From assembly GCA_013433145.1 (NCBI GenBank), contig CM024185.1, positions 372,001 through 436,000 on the forward strand: DNA of 64,000 nt. Direction: 5' to 3'. Origin of the DNA: Ascaris suum (taxonomy: Eukaryota > Nematoda > Chromadorea > Rhabditida > Ascarididae). The notes under the pieces were generated by a model. The model ran no database searches, was not told the DNA's origin, and saw only the letters and a list, made by a program, of their open reading frames with translations. The number at the start of each line of letters is the position of its first letter. Position 1 is the stretch's first letter. This document shows, piece after piece, positions 33,369-46,205 of the stretch. The position numbers were made by a program, and so were the translations under genes.

Positions 33369-35944
33369 TGCATGTAAGATATTTGCAAACTATTTGTAAA
33401 TGTAGTAGACGAATATTAGACGGATATAATAATAACTGATTCCGGAGAAGGATGCATATTAAGCGTGGAAGATTTTTTTATTGGTTGGAATGTGCAAGTG
33501 AAAGGCTTTAATTTTTTTTTGCATCATTTTTTAAGAGAATCAAATTAATGCAGGTATCATTTTAAAGGTAATCAAAGAGAATTTATCTGCAGAAATATTT
33601 TTTTTTCGACTTTTATTTTCAAATAACAGTTTTCAAACATTTACAATCATATTCGCAAATGAACACTGCAAATTATTTACTTATGTGCTAAATCTAGGAT
33701 GGTCATTTTCTTCCAGTTCACCCTTTGAGCTAATTTCCGCATATGATATTCATCTTCGAATATTGTCACTTTTATGCGAATGCTAGTTGTGGATGTGATC
33801 ATTTAGTTTCGTATAGGAAAGAAATTACTTGTTGACGAATTATTTGTCGAAAATTTATGCAGCCTTTATTTCCGAAAAAAACGATGTCTACCTCGTTTTT
33901 GAATGTTTGGATCTTGGGAAAAGCGCATATATCGTCAACCTCTCCAGAAAATTTTTTTCACTTGCTTAACTATGGCTTATTATGGTTCGAGAATTTCGAG
34001 TATATTCATCAAAGTGGACGAAATTGATGAAATACAAATATGATAGATTTAATTCTGAATTTCATGTACTTTGGAATCTAAATATTTTAAAACACTAAAC
34101 GATCATTTATAGCACTTTTTTTTAAAAATTAGCCCACTTTTTAAGGTCAAACAGAGTGCCCCATTTTTCATAATGCAGTCAACGCTTCTTAGAAAGAAAA
34201 TTCTTTTTTTTTTTGATCTGTAAAATTTTTTCAATGAAAAAGCAACTGCAGATGGCATCAATAAGAGCGATGAACTCAAAATGGTCGACATTAATCGTTG
34301 CACTTTATTTTCGCGTAAATTTAGCATTTTTTCCGTTCATAATTCGATCAAATTATACACGTTCATCGATAGCAAAAATTATTAAATCAAAGAACAAGAT
34401 AGTTTGTTAAGTTTTTTTTTACTCATATAACGACCTTCTCAGTATTTGCACTAAAAATGCAAACAAAAGGTAAGTTGTTGAGTACCCATCGCAAACTTCT
34501 CCAAAAAATATAAACTTTCGACGAGTAAACAGAGCTAAAGTGTGGTATTAACATCGAGGTTCATTGTGTCTGCGTTTACCTGCCGATACGAAATGAACTG
34601 TCTATGGTGTTGAAATGTATTCTTCTAGTAGAGGGAAAAATAAATATCAAGATTGCAATTAAATTGAATGAACTGATTTTGAGGCGATAATATTTTCATT
34701 ATGCTAAATACGTTCTTCTTATAATATACGCTTTCTGCGTACGAAATATTTCAATTTAGATTCGAAGCGTCTAGCCCCAATCCTCGTGAATCTTTTCCCG
34801 CTTAATCATTTGATGGTGTTAATCCATTTTTTTCTATAGTATTGAATAAAAATGATATTGAAAGGGTAAATTTAATTTTAAATTATGGCTGTATTTGTTT
34901 GAAAAATGAGGCGATTTTTGAAAGCAACATTGAATACCTTATGAAAATATGCAAATATTGTTTGAGAACTGAACAATCATAGCGTTCATCTGATAAGAGA
35001 GAAGAGAAAATATAGAGCTTGAAGTTCATTAAGAGCTTAAACCTAAAATGTAGTTGAGATAATCGGAATAAAATAGCAGAAAATGGATTCTCAACGTCAA
35101 CGAAAATAGAGTCAACACCAATACGATTAAACTGCTTTCATAGTAAATGGCGTGTAATCACATTCCAGCCTGCAAAAACGAGCAATCAAGTGCATCAAGT
35201 GGATTTCTTATTCACTGAAATCCCCACTTTTTAAAGCTCTATACGAACGTATCACTTGATGCTTATAGCACTTTGTTGAATATTCTGCAATTTTGATTAG
35301 CTTCAGATATATTCAACATATTAGATGAAAGATGTTTTTTTTTTTTTGTTTCATTAGATTTCATTGGAGTTGAAAGCTTGAACTCCGTAAAACGAGGAAA
35401 GTGATTTATTTAATGAGGAAATTTGTTTGGCAAAGCATAAAGTGAATGAGTGAAAATGAATGACTTCGATTCTTAACTGCTTGTAAATCGTTATCGGAAC
35501 TGTACACATTGAAATTTTTATTTGCAAAGATGTTTGATCGACAAGGAATGGAAAAAAAAAACTAATGATTAAAAGAAGAATTTTCAAAAATTTCTTAGAG
35601 AAGATGAGTATACAAAAATAGAACTATTGGACAAGGGAAAAAAGAAATGCAAATAACCGAGAAAGAAAAAAACTACAAAAATGAGAGGCTAATATGCAAA
35701 AGTTTTGAACAAACAACATACCTCGGAAATAATGGAGTTGTAATCTAAGCATTTCGACTGGTTGCATAAATCTTCTACAAAGATCGATGCACCCACTTCT
35801 TTCCCACATTAAAACGATTGGTGCCGGAAAAGTTGGTACAGGAAGGTTGATGGATTAACCTAGAAGTTGGTGCCTGAAGATCCTATAATGTACGCAAAGC
35901 GCATGGGATTCTCTAGGTTATGAATTTTAGAATTGAATCTAGAG

Positions 35945-36680
35945 TTTAGTGTTTGGAAGCCGCTCCCGTGAACGAAGCCTCCCGCCATCTGACATGATGA
36001 AACACACCCCTACGGGGACGGTGGATCATCTCGCCCCAGCGAAGGCCCTCGCGGGGGGCAAAAAACCCGATGAGCCCCCTTCGGCATTGCTACTATGTTG
36101 CATGTCCGACTGCAAAGCAAGTTTAAAAGAAGAGGAGGGGGGGGGAGGGACAGCAAATTGTGAAACCCCGGCAGCAATGGGTTTTTCTTTGAGCAATATG
36201 TTTGGACTGCACAGGTCTACGTTCGTGCTATATCTCAGGGCTTCTCGATACGCTACGCATGTTTTCGTTCATTTGTGACATGATTCCTTCCATTCCACAT
36301 TGAGTGCTTCTGTTGACTGTGGCCATACGTCACCTTCATGATAAACTGTACTGTCTCTGATTATACATGTGCGCAACGTTGCTTTTCAGTATTTCTGATT
36401 CCATCACATTACATCACGCGGTTTCCTCGTGTTCTGTGATTTAATGGAGAAATTTTTTTTCAAGTACAACCGCAGAATTCGCGCTTTCAACATCCCTCAT
36501 AGAGATGACGAAAACCACCAGGGCACCCGCAACGGCCCCAATGGGGGTCTCAGCCAGGAGGGGGTTTTTTGATCACGGGGTCCCTGCGACCCAAAATTCA
36601 TGGTTCATATTAATGTGGGGGTCACCGCGAAGTGGCCTTCATAGGGGAGGAGTATGATGATGAACTACGAAGGATCATTG
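35945..36680. mobile_element. GC-rich repeat-like island, possible mobile-element remnant
   Basis: This segment is much richer in G and C than anything around it, with runs such as CTCGCGGGGGGCAAAAAACC (about 36048) and a G9 run at about 36139. A 109-codon plus-strand frame (35949-36278, starting MFGSRSRERSLPPSDMMKHT) shows no recognisable domain. A second GC-rich block lies at 36510-36670 (GGGGGTCTCAGCCAGGAGGG, then GTGGGGGTCACCGCGAAGTG). The abrupt composition change suggests an inserted retroelement fragment, but I cannot assign a family. Confidence 0.35.
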
Positions 36681-38527
36681 GTTTCTATAACTGAAACTCC
36701 CACACTGTCGGAGAGATATGCACTCACATTTACAGAGGGACGATATCGTCATAGTGCAATTTGCAAGGGAAAATCAGCGAAAGCACTCAATAAAATTTAC
36801 GTGATAATAGTTTCGAAGTTCACCTAATTCGATCTTTCCAAAAAAATTTGATATAGACGACATATCTTTTGTTTAATTTTATAAATTTACGCTCATATAG
36901 CATTCTATAGTAACATCGTTTCGATGTACGTAGCTGTGATTGTACTATTTGGTTCTCTGAACTTTCTATTAACAAAAATTGAGTGCGAAACAACAAAGTT
37001 GAGTGTATTAACGAAAATGACAACGAAAGTTGATGCGCATTTGTTACAGGACGTGTATTATGCAAATATATAATCTGTTCGCTTAAAATAACTTCTCATT
37101 GAGCATTTAATTGCGAAAAAATGTTAGAGGCATATAAAGGTGCTTAAAAATTTGTGTGCGTCGTATAGTTGTTGAACGTTCGTTTCAGGGCAATTGTGAG
37201 CTGTGGAGTAAATTCAAATAAGAATGCAATAATGTTGTGCAAGAATTCCGGGTTCATATTGCGGAAATTCCTCTTTTTTTCTCGAAGCTCTGATTCTAAT
37301 CCAGGATTTTCAGCTAGAAATTAACGAGGAAACTAGAATCACGATTATGCCGTCGTAATGTGAATTATTTTAGACGTTGAGATAGATATTTGTTTCGTTC
37401 TTTTATATTATTGGCACTGTTTACTACAACTTTGCTTAAATTTTAGCGAAAAATGGTGAAAACTGTGGAATCAAATTGGTCATTGCGTCTATTTTTCATA
37501 ATAGAGTTTGTTGGAAGGCTCATAATATTTAAGAAAAATTCTACCCCGTTAATGTGAATATAGTAAATAAGAGTATTCAAAACAAAATAAACTTTAATGC
37601 TGTAATAAACACACTATATGAGGCATGTGCAATACATTTATGACCAAGAGTAAAGAGAAATTATTTATTGAAATACATATCCGCGAAGAACGCGTGCAGT
37701 AGTTATAGTGCGTTACAAGAGGGGCGAAGCATCTGAATAATTAATTTCCGATGTCATTCACCCATTCGAGATGATCTTCTTAATGCTGTAAAAACTTTGA
37801 AAACACGCCTCGGGAACTCGTATTACATCCGCAATAGCCAATTATAACAACTGATAGAATAAAATTTGAATAAGAAAGATGAGTTTGAATAATTTGAATG
37901 TGCAATAGCAAATCATAAAATATGAATAATAATATTTCTTTTCCATTTTATAGTATTTATATTTTACTATGAATGGATATATTTTGGCAAGTAAAAGTAA
38001 AATTCCGACGTTTCTATTGTAATATAAATAAACGAATTATAGTCGGAATGATCTTCTCGGCTTCTAACTCCTGTAGTTGTTGTTTTGATGGTTGTAACGT
38101 AATTGTAAGTTTGTGTCTATTGTTCATTATTCTTCAAATTGGCTGGGTTCATTGCTGCTTATATATGTGTATCTGCTTATAGGAATCATTAAAAGTGCTT
38201 TTATGATTTAATCGCCTCCTTTACAGGTGATGATTTTGAGCTGATTCGTTTATTAAAAATTACCTAAATATTAAATAATTACCTGAATAGAGGTGAGAAA
38301 TATTCATTTAAGGCTAAAATGCAGGTGACAACTGTATGCATTTAAATGCCGATAGAAGTAACAATTGAATTGCTCTATCCGAATATTTTGCAACTAAGCT
38401 TTGCATAAATGGGATTCGGATCTTAAGCAATGTAAAATTTTTTCAACAATAACGCCTGAAAGAAATTCGCTGCTGTAAACCAGTTGAAACGGAAATTCTA
38501 AAGAAATACAATTTCGACGTACATTAT

Positions 38528-41500
38528 TTATTGGTTCTTCTTGTTGCCAGCTTCTGATATATTCGCAACCGAATATCGATAATAAAGAGGCGTATATGCG
38601 GGGCACTCATCATCACCCTCTAGTACATTCGATCTTCCTTCCATACTGTCCGTATAGGACGGAGGCGGTGGAAGTGAAAAGGTATGCGGTGGATAGGCAC
38701 ACGCATTAATTTCTCCTAAAACAACTTCAACATTGCTTGCAAGACAATGTGTTATCTTTTGCTACGTTTGGAGAGATGAAACGTCGCGAAAATGATAGCA
38801 ATAATAGCAAAAGCGATTTAATTTATGCAACAGGCGTCACTAAATTCTATATTCAATAACTACGATGAATGAGAAAATTATAACTGCATAAGTTTTTAAA
38901 GCAATAAGATGAGCTCCTGAAGGATTGCCGGTACGGAGCGCATCTAGAGATGCAACAAGCAAATCATCCATTTTTTCTTACGCAATTCGTTATTTGCCAT
39001 AAAACGTTTCTAACTTTCACGTAGCTTTTAGCATGCATTTGAAATAGAAAATTTTCACGATGAACCTTGTTTTTTATAAACAATCGGTCGTGACACCTTG
39101 ACACTTTATCTACACAAAAGCACAATACCTGCCGTCTCCTCTGAGGTTATACAACTATCGTATTCTTCAGACTGTTTTGATGACATTGGAGGTGCATCCC
39201 CTTTACCGTCTATTCCAGATGTTCCTATGAAAATGGGAACCTGAAACGGTAATCGTCAATCGATTCGCAAGCTCAATCACAATATGGTTAATCTGGGAGT
39301 AAGATTACAAATTCATATCAGCTTAAGAGTTTGTCTAATTGAGACACCACGTAAGTTCCTTACCTGAGAATTTAACGAGAAACCAAATTTTTATTAGCCA
39401 GCCTCTTCTACTCTAGACCGAAAACGTCACCACTAGCAGCAAATCCCTTTGCTGAGCATTCCAGTAAATACTAGTTAAAAAAGTCTTAGTCAAACTGAGC
39501 CGGTTATATGATAATATCAGCTTATCGTCCAATCCACCACGCAAACTCGTTCAAAAAATGCAACTGATTATATATCTCGATCGTTTAATCGCTGCAGAAA
39601 CGCATATCGATAAATCAATTCAATACTTCTCACAATTCCTCTATTAGCTTCATCGAAATACAACGCAATTTTATGCTTAGATCAAATTAACCAACCTTTA
39701 TCACACAAATAGAATATTGTGGCTTTCCGTTTCTAATAAATCCCACTTCAAACTTCAGCATATGATCGACGTAAATACAGCCAGGAATTTCAAAATCAGG
39801 CACCAATGCGGGCACATTGAATTCTGGTATGTACTTGTAAGCGCTATCGTTGACGATTTTATGAATAGGCAGGCCAACTCCTGAAAAATGCAGCTGACGA
39901 TGTGATGACTTCAAAATGTAGAATATTGGACAATTTCAGAAAATGTAGCTGACTACTCCTAACGCTTACATTGCTCATTGCCTTAGATTCCGCATCTCTT
40001 TTAGTTATTTAATATTCTTCCGCCTATTGCCCTTTCGCAAGTCAGCATGCCAGTTCAACCGATCCCAAGCAACCAAAACAGCGATAACCGATGTCCTCGT
40101 TCCTGACAGACGACATTATTGCAAAAAGAGTCAAAATTTTTATAGTCTGTTTTTTTGGAGCATATTCAAATGGTAGCATGGTCTATTTCACACAAAAATT
40201 TCACGGATCTATTAGCTGCTAATGGCTCTGAGATTACGGGTCAGAACAAGAAAGTGATGAATAGAATGTTGCTCCAATGTGGAGGCTGTAACCAACCAAA
40301 TTCATCACGATGACTTCAGTGATTGGTGCGTCAAATCCACACGATGGATAGACAGACAAACAAACACAAATTTACACATATACATACATGTGAATATATA
40401 AAAGGTGAATCGTTGCCTTCAGGAAATGAATGAAATCCGAATACATCTTCCCACTAGAAATGTACTATTACGAATATTCCACAGCAACATTTCTAGCTAA
40501 CCACAGAAATAACATAGAAAGTGAAGAGCAGTGAGACGCGATTAGAGAAATTTTCCTTCTCCATCGAGAAAACAACCTTTCGATGTATGGATTCCAAAGT
40601 GCATGAAACAGTTTAGAGAAGAGCTCTGTCCAAATATTTCAGCCAATGTTCTCCTTCTTCACTAAATCCGATGAGTTGGCAAAATCAAGTCGCTATATTT
40701 TTGCCACTAGGCCATCCTAAAGAAGACCACCATCGAAGATGAAAACATTTGAGGATAAAAGTTACAACTCAAATGTTTCATAATAAATTAGGACAATAAT
40801 GGATTTTAAAGAATATGAAAGAAAAAAAAGCAGAGTTTTCATACCGGATGTCTCCATATATGAGTGTTTATCAACTGGATATGGATAATTTGCCATACAG
40901 AAAGCATGTTGCACTATAGATAAATGAGCATATTTCACTGATTTTCCAGATCTGCAATGCAACAAATATAAGATTCAACGTTGTTTGATAGATATCATTA
41001 ATTAACGCAAAACAAGAATAACAATAGTTGCCTCCGCTAATGCGGCCAATAAAATCAAAGAAAGAATAATTCAATAATAAATGAATACGCGAAATTAAGT
41101 GTTAGAAACTAGTTAATAAATGATGGCTTTATATTTACCTAGGAGTTCATGAAAGCGCCCCCAATAGAGGCTCATTTACCTTCGTCAATAGTCGATATGA
41201 AGTGAGCAATTGGATGGTTGATTAAACGATAGATGATTTCGTCGATAAATGGTGGGTGCTTATGAAGACAATTACTAAACGTGCTACAGAGCATATTTAC
41301 CTCGTGTATTTACTTACTTATTTATTTACCATTTACTTCAACGCCCGATTTCTTACTGTTGATTAAAAAAAAACAAACAACTAGGTTTTTTGTCCACTTA
41401 GTACCTAAATGATAGACATCAGATATCCGAGTTTCTACCAATTTAAACGATCAAATAACTGAAATATTCAAAGATTGGCCATAAGATGATATTAAACATC

Positions 41501-44500
41501 TCATCGATTGATACTTACATGTTTGTGTATACGTTTGCCGGCTTACTTTTCATAGAAACTAAGAAAAACGGCTACCTCACTCTAAAATCAGTGCGTTTCA
41601 TTATTCAAAGTGTTCAGCACAGATTTTTTTTTTGCAACATATATTTTTTGCATATAGAAAATTGTTAAAAAGGTTTATCCACACTCTTATATCAATATAA
41701 ATAAAAAAGCCCTCACCGATTATCGATGAAAATACGAGCTGGAATTCTCTCTCCTGGTACGAAACCTTTCTTCGCTAGATGCAATTGAACATTCAAATAA
41801 GCATTTCTGCAATGATTTTTTATAAACAAACAAATAAGCTGAAACGCTGATGAATAACAATTATGGTAATAGAGATCATAGATTCGATTTTGTTGAAAAA
41901 GATAGCAAAATAATACTGTCTGAGAATGATCATTCGTAGTGACCATTTGAAGCGATTAAATGTGACCTTCAAATATTCGCGTTTGTATTAATAAGTCAAC
42001 ATAAAGCAACATACAAATATTTTCCAAAAAAAATGATAGCAAAAGGTCATCATCTGAGAATGACAATTCATAGTGACCATTTGAAGTGGTCACTTGTGAG
42101 CTTCAACTATTCTTATTTGTGCTAACTAAATCAATATAAAGCAACATACTTCCCAAAGTTAATCATCCGATTAACATCTTCGCTTTCAATGGCAACTGGA
42201 TTGTCCATAAGATCGATTGGACATACCAGTGGAAATAGCAGTTTCCTTTTTGCTATGAGTTGTTCATTGAAGAGACATTGTACCTGGAAATTGTTGGTTG
42301 ATAAGACAGCAACTTCAGCTGCTTGAATGTTTTCAGTAATTCCACAAAATTGAAAACAAATTTCATTATTTTTCTATCAATTTTTCCCCACAGAATTCTA
42401 TAAGTTCCATAGAACACTGAAGCACTTTTTTTTTTCATCTGGACGTTAATACTTCGTGGTGAAGTGTTTGCTGAACAAAAAATATATATTACACAACAAA
42501 GGAAGGCAGCTGAAAACATGGAATAGCATATCCCTTTATTCCGCGAGAATTTCGTAGAAATTTCCCTCTTCAGTAATCACGAATCATGTTTTAACGCGTG
42601 ATACACTATGCACCTTCCTCCAGATTAATATAATGCACAACCTAATCCTCATTAAGAATTAAGGTTGATACCTGAGACGTTTTAATTTAAATCTAAGAAT
42701 TAAGAATAAATCTTACAAGGATAAAATATCGCACACATCCACAGCAACCAGGTTGTTCGAAAGACGTGTGCAATCCATCTTTGGGTAGGTCGAACGAAAA
42801 ACACATTGAATGTCGACCAGGTTCTAACCCACAATCATCCTCTGATCTATCGACCTTCTTCGGTCGAATCGCAGTAGGTGATGACAATCGTATAATATCT
42901 CCCATCTGAACTGATAAACCATCATAATGGTATTATGCGGCGGTTCACAGCTTTTAATTGCCAAAATTGTTCCAAATAATGCATACCATTAATGAGTGAC
43001 TACTAACGACGAATGAAATAAAAGTTACTACATCAACTGCTATATCAACTGCTATTGAGATAATTGACTAACTGATCCCGTTTTAATGAATTAATAAATA
43101 TCACTCGCATTTGCTTCACAAGTTTAAAAGATTAGAAAGTGGGAAATGAGAATGAGCATTCTTTACGGATTGAGGGAGGGGGGTGGAAGGAAGGAAAGGG
43201 ATGGCAAGAGCGAGATCGACTCTTTTAAACTTGAGTTGAAGACCCTTCCTGGCCCTTGGGCTATTAAATATTAGCCAAAACGTGCTCAGACTTGTCAATG
43301 ATTAGAAAAGCCTCATCTCATCTTTCCGTTTTCTCGAATTCCTTCAATAAATATCATTGCCCAGCGCTTCTCACAAAAAAAAAGAGAAAATAATTTTATG
43401 CTCAAGAATATAACGCTGGAAACTTCGCCTATAAAAACAAGAAGATCTCCACTTTCATATATATAGAAGTCGACGTCAAAATGATTTGCAAAAGAGCATC
43501 ATAAGCTTGGAGACCTATAGGCTCAAAGTAGCTAGCTATGTCAAATGAGGTGAAATTAGTTAACATCACGATTCAAATGTGAACTCTCATTTGGATCGCC
43601 CGTTTCATAAGTCTACTAGAAGTGAACATATAAGAATAATTTAATAAGTGCAAAAAATCTTTACGACAGAAATCTATAAGGAAATTAATAATGCAAAAAA
43701 AAAGTATTAACAAATGAAGCAAACATTATATCGCATACTTACGGTAAGCTCTGAAGGAAGTTGCGTTTTATTTTCAGCGTTCCAAACTACAATTTTCTTA
43801 TCAATAAGAGTCCGCTTTTGCACATGAGCAATAGGTTGGAAGCTATCATTATGAGGCTGCAAATTTATCATTTTTCAATCAATTAAATACTTCAAAAGCG
43901 CATTTCCATAATGCGCGAATGGGAAGATTTTTTTTTAAAACACGCATTTCCTAAATCATATACTAATGAATAGAAATTATGTTATATTAAAGAGCCATTG
44001 CAATATGCCGAGATTGTAATTTTAAAAAAAAGTTCGAAAAAAGTCCCATAACTTTGGCTTAAGTAATTCATGTAAGTGAAATGTCCACGCATACAGACGA
44101 GGCATTACCATAATGTGCTTGCAAATACAAATCTATAAATGCAAATTAAACGTGAAAAGCTAATTTTGTTGTTGGATATGATTGGTTATTGCAACAATCA
44201 TTTAGTTCTTTCTACTTCGTTAACTACATGTGGTTTTTCGTAGTGACATAACCACTTCCAATATTAGTTATATCATCTGCAGCTTGAAGTCGAGACGTCT
44301 GATTCCATCTGTAGAATTAAAGCTTTTACCTACTCATGTCAGCAATACTTCTAGTAAGAAAAGCAGTAGCTTTCTCAATTGTTTCTTAATGCTGAACGAA
44401 CAAAAGCAATATCATTCAGAGCAGTGTTCGTTCAACAGATTGCTATAAATTCGACACAAAAGATTTCTGAGATATTCGACGTTTAAGAATCTCTATCACG

Positions 44501-45155
44501 ACAGATAACTTCCAAAATTTCTCCAGCAAATTGTTGGAAAATTTCATCGGCGAAAAAAAAAGGCATTTATCATATATTCAATCATGAAATTTTTAGTTTA
44601 GTTAATCACTAAACGAATTCATAAAAATAATCATATTTGGCAGAATTTTCTTTCCAATTTTTTTCCTTCAATTTTTTTTCTCACATTCTTGATTAAAATT
44701 TTCTGAAAATTTTTCGAAACTGATATTTTTCATAGCTTTAGATCCCATTTCAAAATTTCAATGACAAGCAGTGCAACAATACAAATACCTCATAATTGAC
44801 AAATATAATTTCATTGATAGTATTTTTAAAAAAATTCTATCCAAATGGATAATTTAAAATACACAAAAGCAATAATTTATCAATAAAATATAAAATGCGT
44901 AAAAACAATTTATACTTTTCTCAAGAATTTATAATCAACAATGATGAATCCGATGATAAATATATAACAATATACCTCATTCGTTGTCCAAAACACCTTT
45001 GCGATTCCATAGAGTTGTGCAATGATTGTATCGCAAAAGAGTTTCCGGTTAAGATGAAATTGTATCTGTCCCTGAATCTTATCACCCGGATTGTACATTT
45101 TCTCGGATAGGAACACGTCGATATCGTGCTCGTTGCGTCGTTCTATACTACCCAT
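38528..45155 (-). CDS. Alpha-arrestin-like (ARRDC-type) protein A with PPxY motif, about 432 aa
   Basis: An arrestin-fold adaptor, expected to link membrane cargo to Nedd4-type HECT ubiquitin ligases. Exons: 44976-45155, 43743-43856, 42717-42905, 42150-42283, 41717-41806, 40845-40951, 39696-39880, 39129-39240, 38528-38715. All phases close (1299 nt). The chosen ATG lies four bases after a TATAG acceptor and starts MGSIERRNEH. N-arrestin features: MYNPGDKIQGQIQF, AQLYGIAKVFW, then CFSFDLPKDGLHTSF. C-arrestin features: LHLAKKGFVPGERIPARIF, HLSIVQHAFC, FNVPALVPDFEIPGC, VPIFIGTSG. The tail has PPSY at about 388-391 (within LPPPPSYTDS), a PPxY WW-binding motif, then CPAYTPLYYRY. CCGC at about 152-155 replaces residues that are usually not cysteine in this family. 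It is the tandem paralog of arrestin B. An AATAAA overlaps the stop codon (CAATAAATA). The family is certain; the cargo is unknown. Confidence 0.93.
41901..42150. repeat. Tandem duplication, about 135-bp unit, two diverged copies
   Basis: GATAGCAAAA...CTGAGAATGA, CGTAGTGACCATTTGAAG (or CATAGTGACC in copy 2) and ATAAAGCAACATAC occur in the same order at about 41902-42012 and 42035-42149. The second copy runs into the donor of arrestin A exon 4. The duplication therefore created two GCAACATAC donors, of which the exon-proximal one is used in the model. Confidence 0.85.
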
Positions 45156-45159
45156 TTGG

Positions 45160-45164
45160 CTATA
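45160..45164 (-). promoter_or_regulatory. Likely trans-splice acceptor for arrestin A
   Basis: AATTATAG on the minus strand ends four bases before the ATG, with no coding exon upstream. This fits spliced-leader addition. Confidence 0.35.
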
Positions 45165-45965
45165 ATTAAGGAATTGGATTACCGCAAGTATTTGCACATA
45201 TACTGTGCTAACATGAAATATGAATTTTCGGAAATTTTGGATAGAAAAGATTAGGTGAAGACGGTCTTTTTCGAAAATCGGCATGAAAAAACAGCAGTTC
45301 GTAAATGTGGGAAACAGATTACTTGTGCTAATTTTTCACGCAAATGGGCATTAATAAACTGAGGGGAACCTTGTTCAGCCTATCTACCTTCGTATTTAAA
45401 TTTACGCCAGTTTTTAGGAATTACCAAATTCAAATTCAAAAATAATTCAACTCAGTAGGAATAAGTTATGATTGCTTCTTCCTCAAAGAAACTTCTGAAT
45501 GGGAACTGATTTTTGAAGGGATTGCCGCATCCGATAGACAAGATTCATCGAGCGAATAACCTCAGCTCAGATTCTGCGATATGTGTAGAACGCAAAAATT
45601 TAATGCTGATATAAATCTTATCAAGCTTAATAAGTCGTTACAAATGAAGTGCTTCGTTCAAATAGTTGAACTCTGCACAATGTTTAGAATATCGGAGAGT
45701 GAATGAAATTAGGCGATGCTAAACAATAGAAAAATAATTTTTCTTTGCATTGATCTACAATAAATCATGCGGAAATTTGCATAAAATTTTGCTTTAGCCT
45801 TGTTTTAATTGAATGAAATCTTCATTCTCAGTTCGCTATAAGATCAGACTACACCACATCGGCTTTTTTTCTAACGTTCAGCATTCATAGAAAATCCAGC
45901 TATGTGCAAAATTTTTCTGGAAGACTTCTTGCATATGCCCGTTGAATAAATTATAGTATAGCACG

Positions 45966-46205
45966 ATGTATTCAGATATTTTTTTGAATAACACACGAAT
46001 CGTTTTAGATGCTGCTGATATAAGAGTAAAAAATTTCGAAAGTCGTTATGAAATACACTTTACGGAAGATAAGCAAATAACCGAACAAATTCCATGCTTC
46101 CATAGATTTGCGCCTCAACTGATGGATATTTTTTCTGATTCCTATGCACCATCAAAAATATTTTCATATTTTAGAAATAAATTTCAGGAGGGAATTCAAA
46201 CCTAA
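45966..46205 (+). CDS. Candidate small gene or exon, 79 codons, unknown
   Basis: An open frame starting MYSDIFLNNTRIVLDAADIR and ending NKFQEGIQT, then TAA. The composition (acidic and aromatic residues, few low-complexity stretches) looks protein-like, and TATAG four bases before the ATG could be a splice acceptor. It lies about 0.8 kb upstream of arrestin A on the opposite strand. There is no signal peptide, membrane segment or known domain. It could be a relic or chance. Confidence 0.25.
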   Translation: MYSDIFLNNTRIVLDAADIRVKNFESRYEIHFTEDKQITEQIPCFHRFAPQLMDIFSDSYAPSKIFSYFRNKFQEGIQT

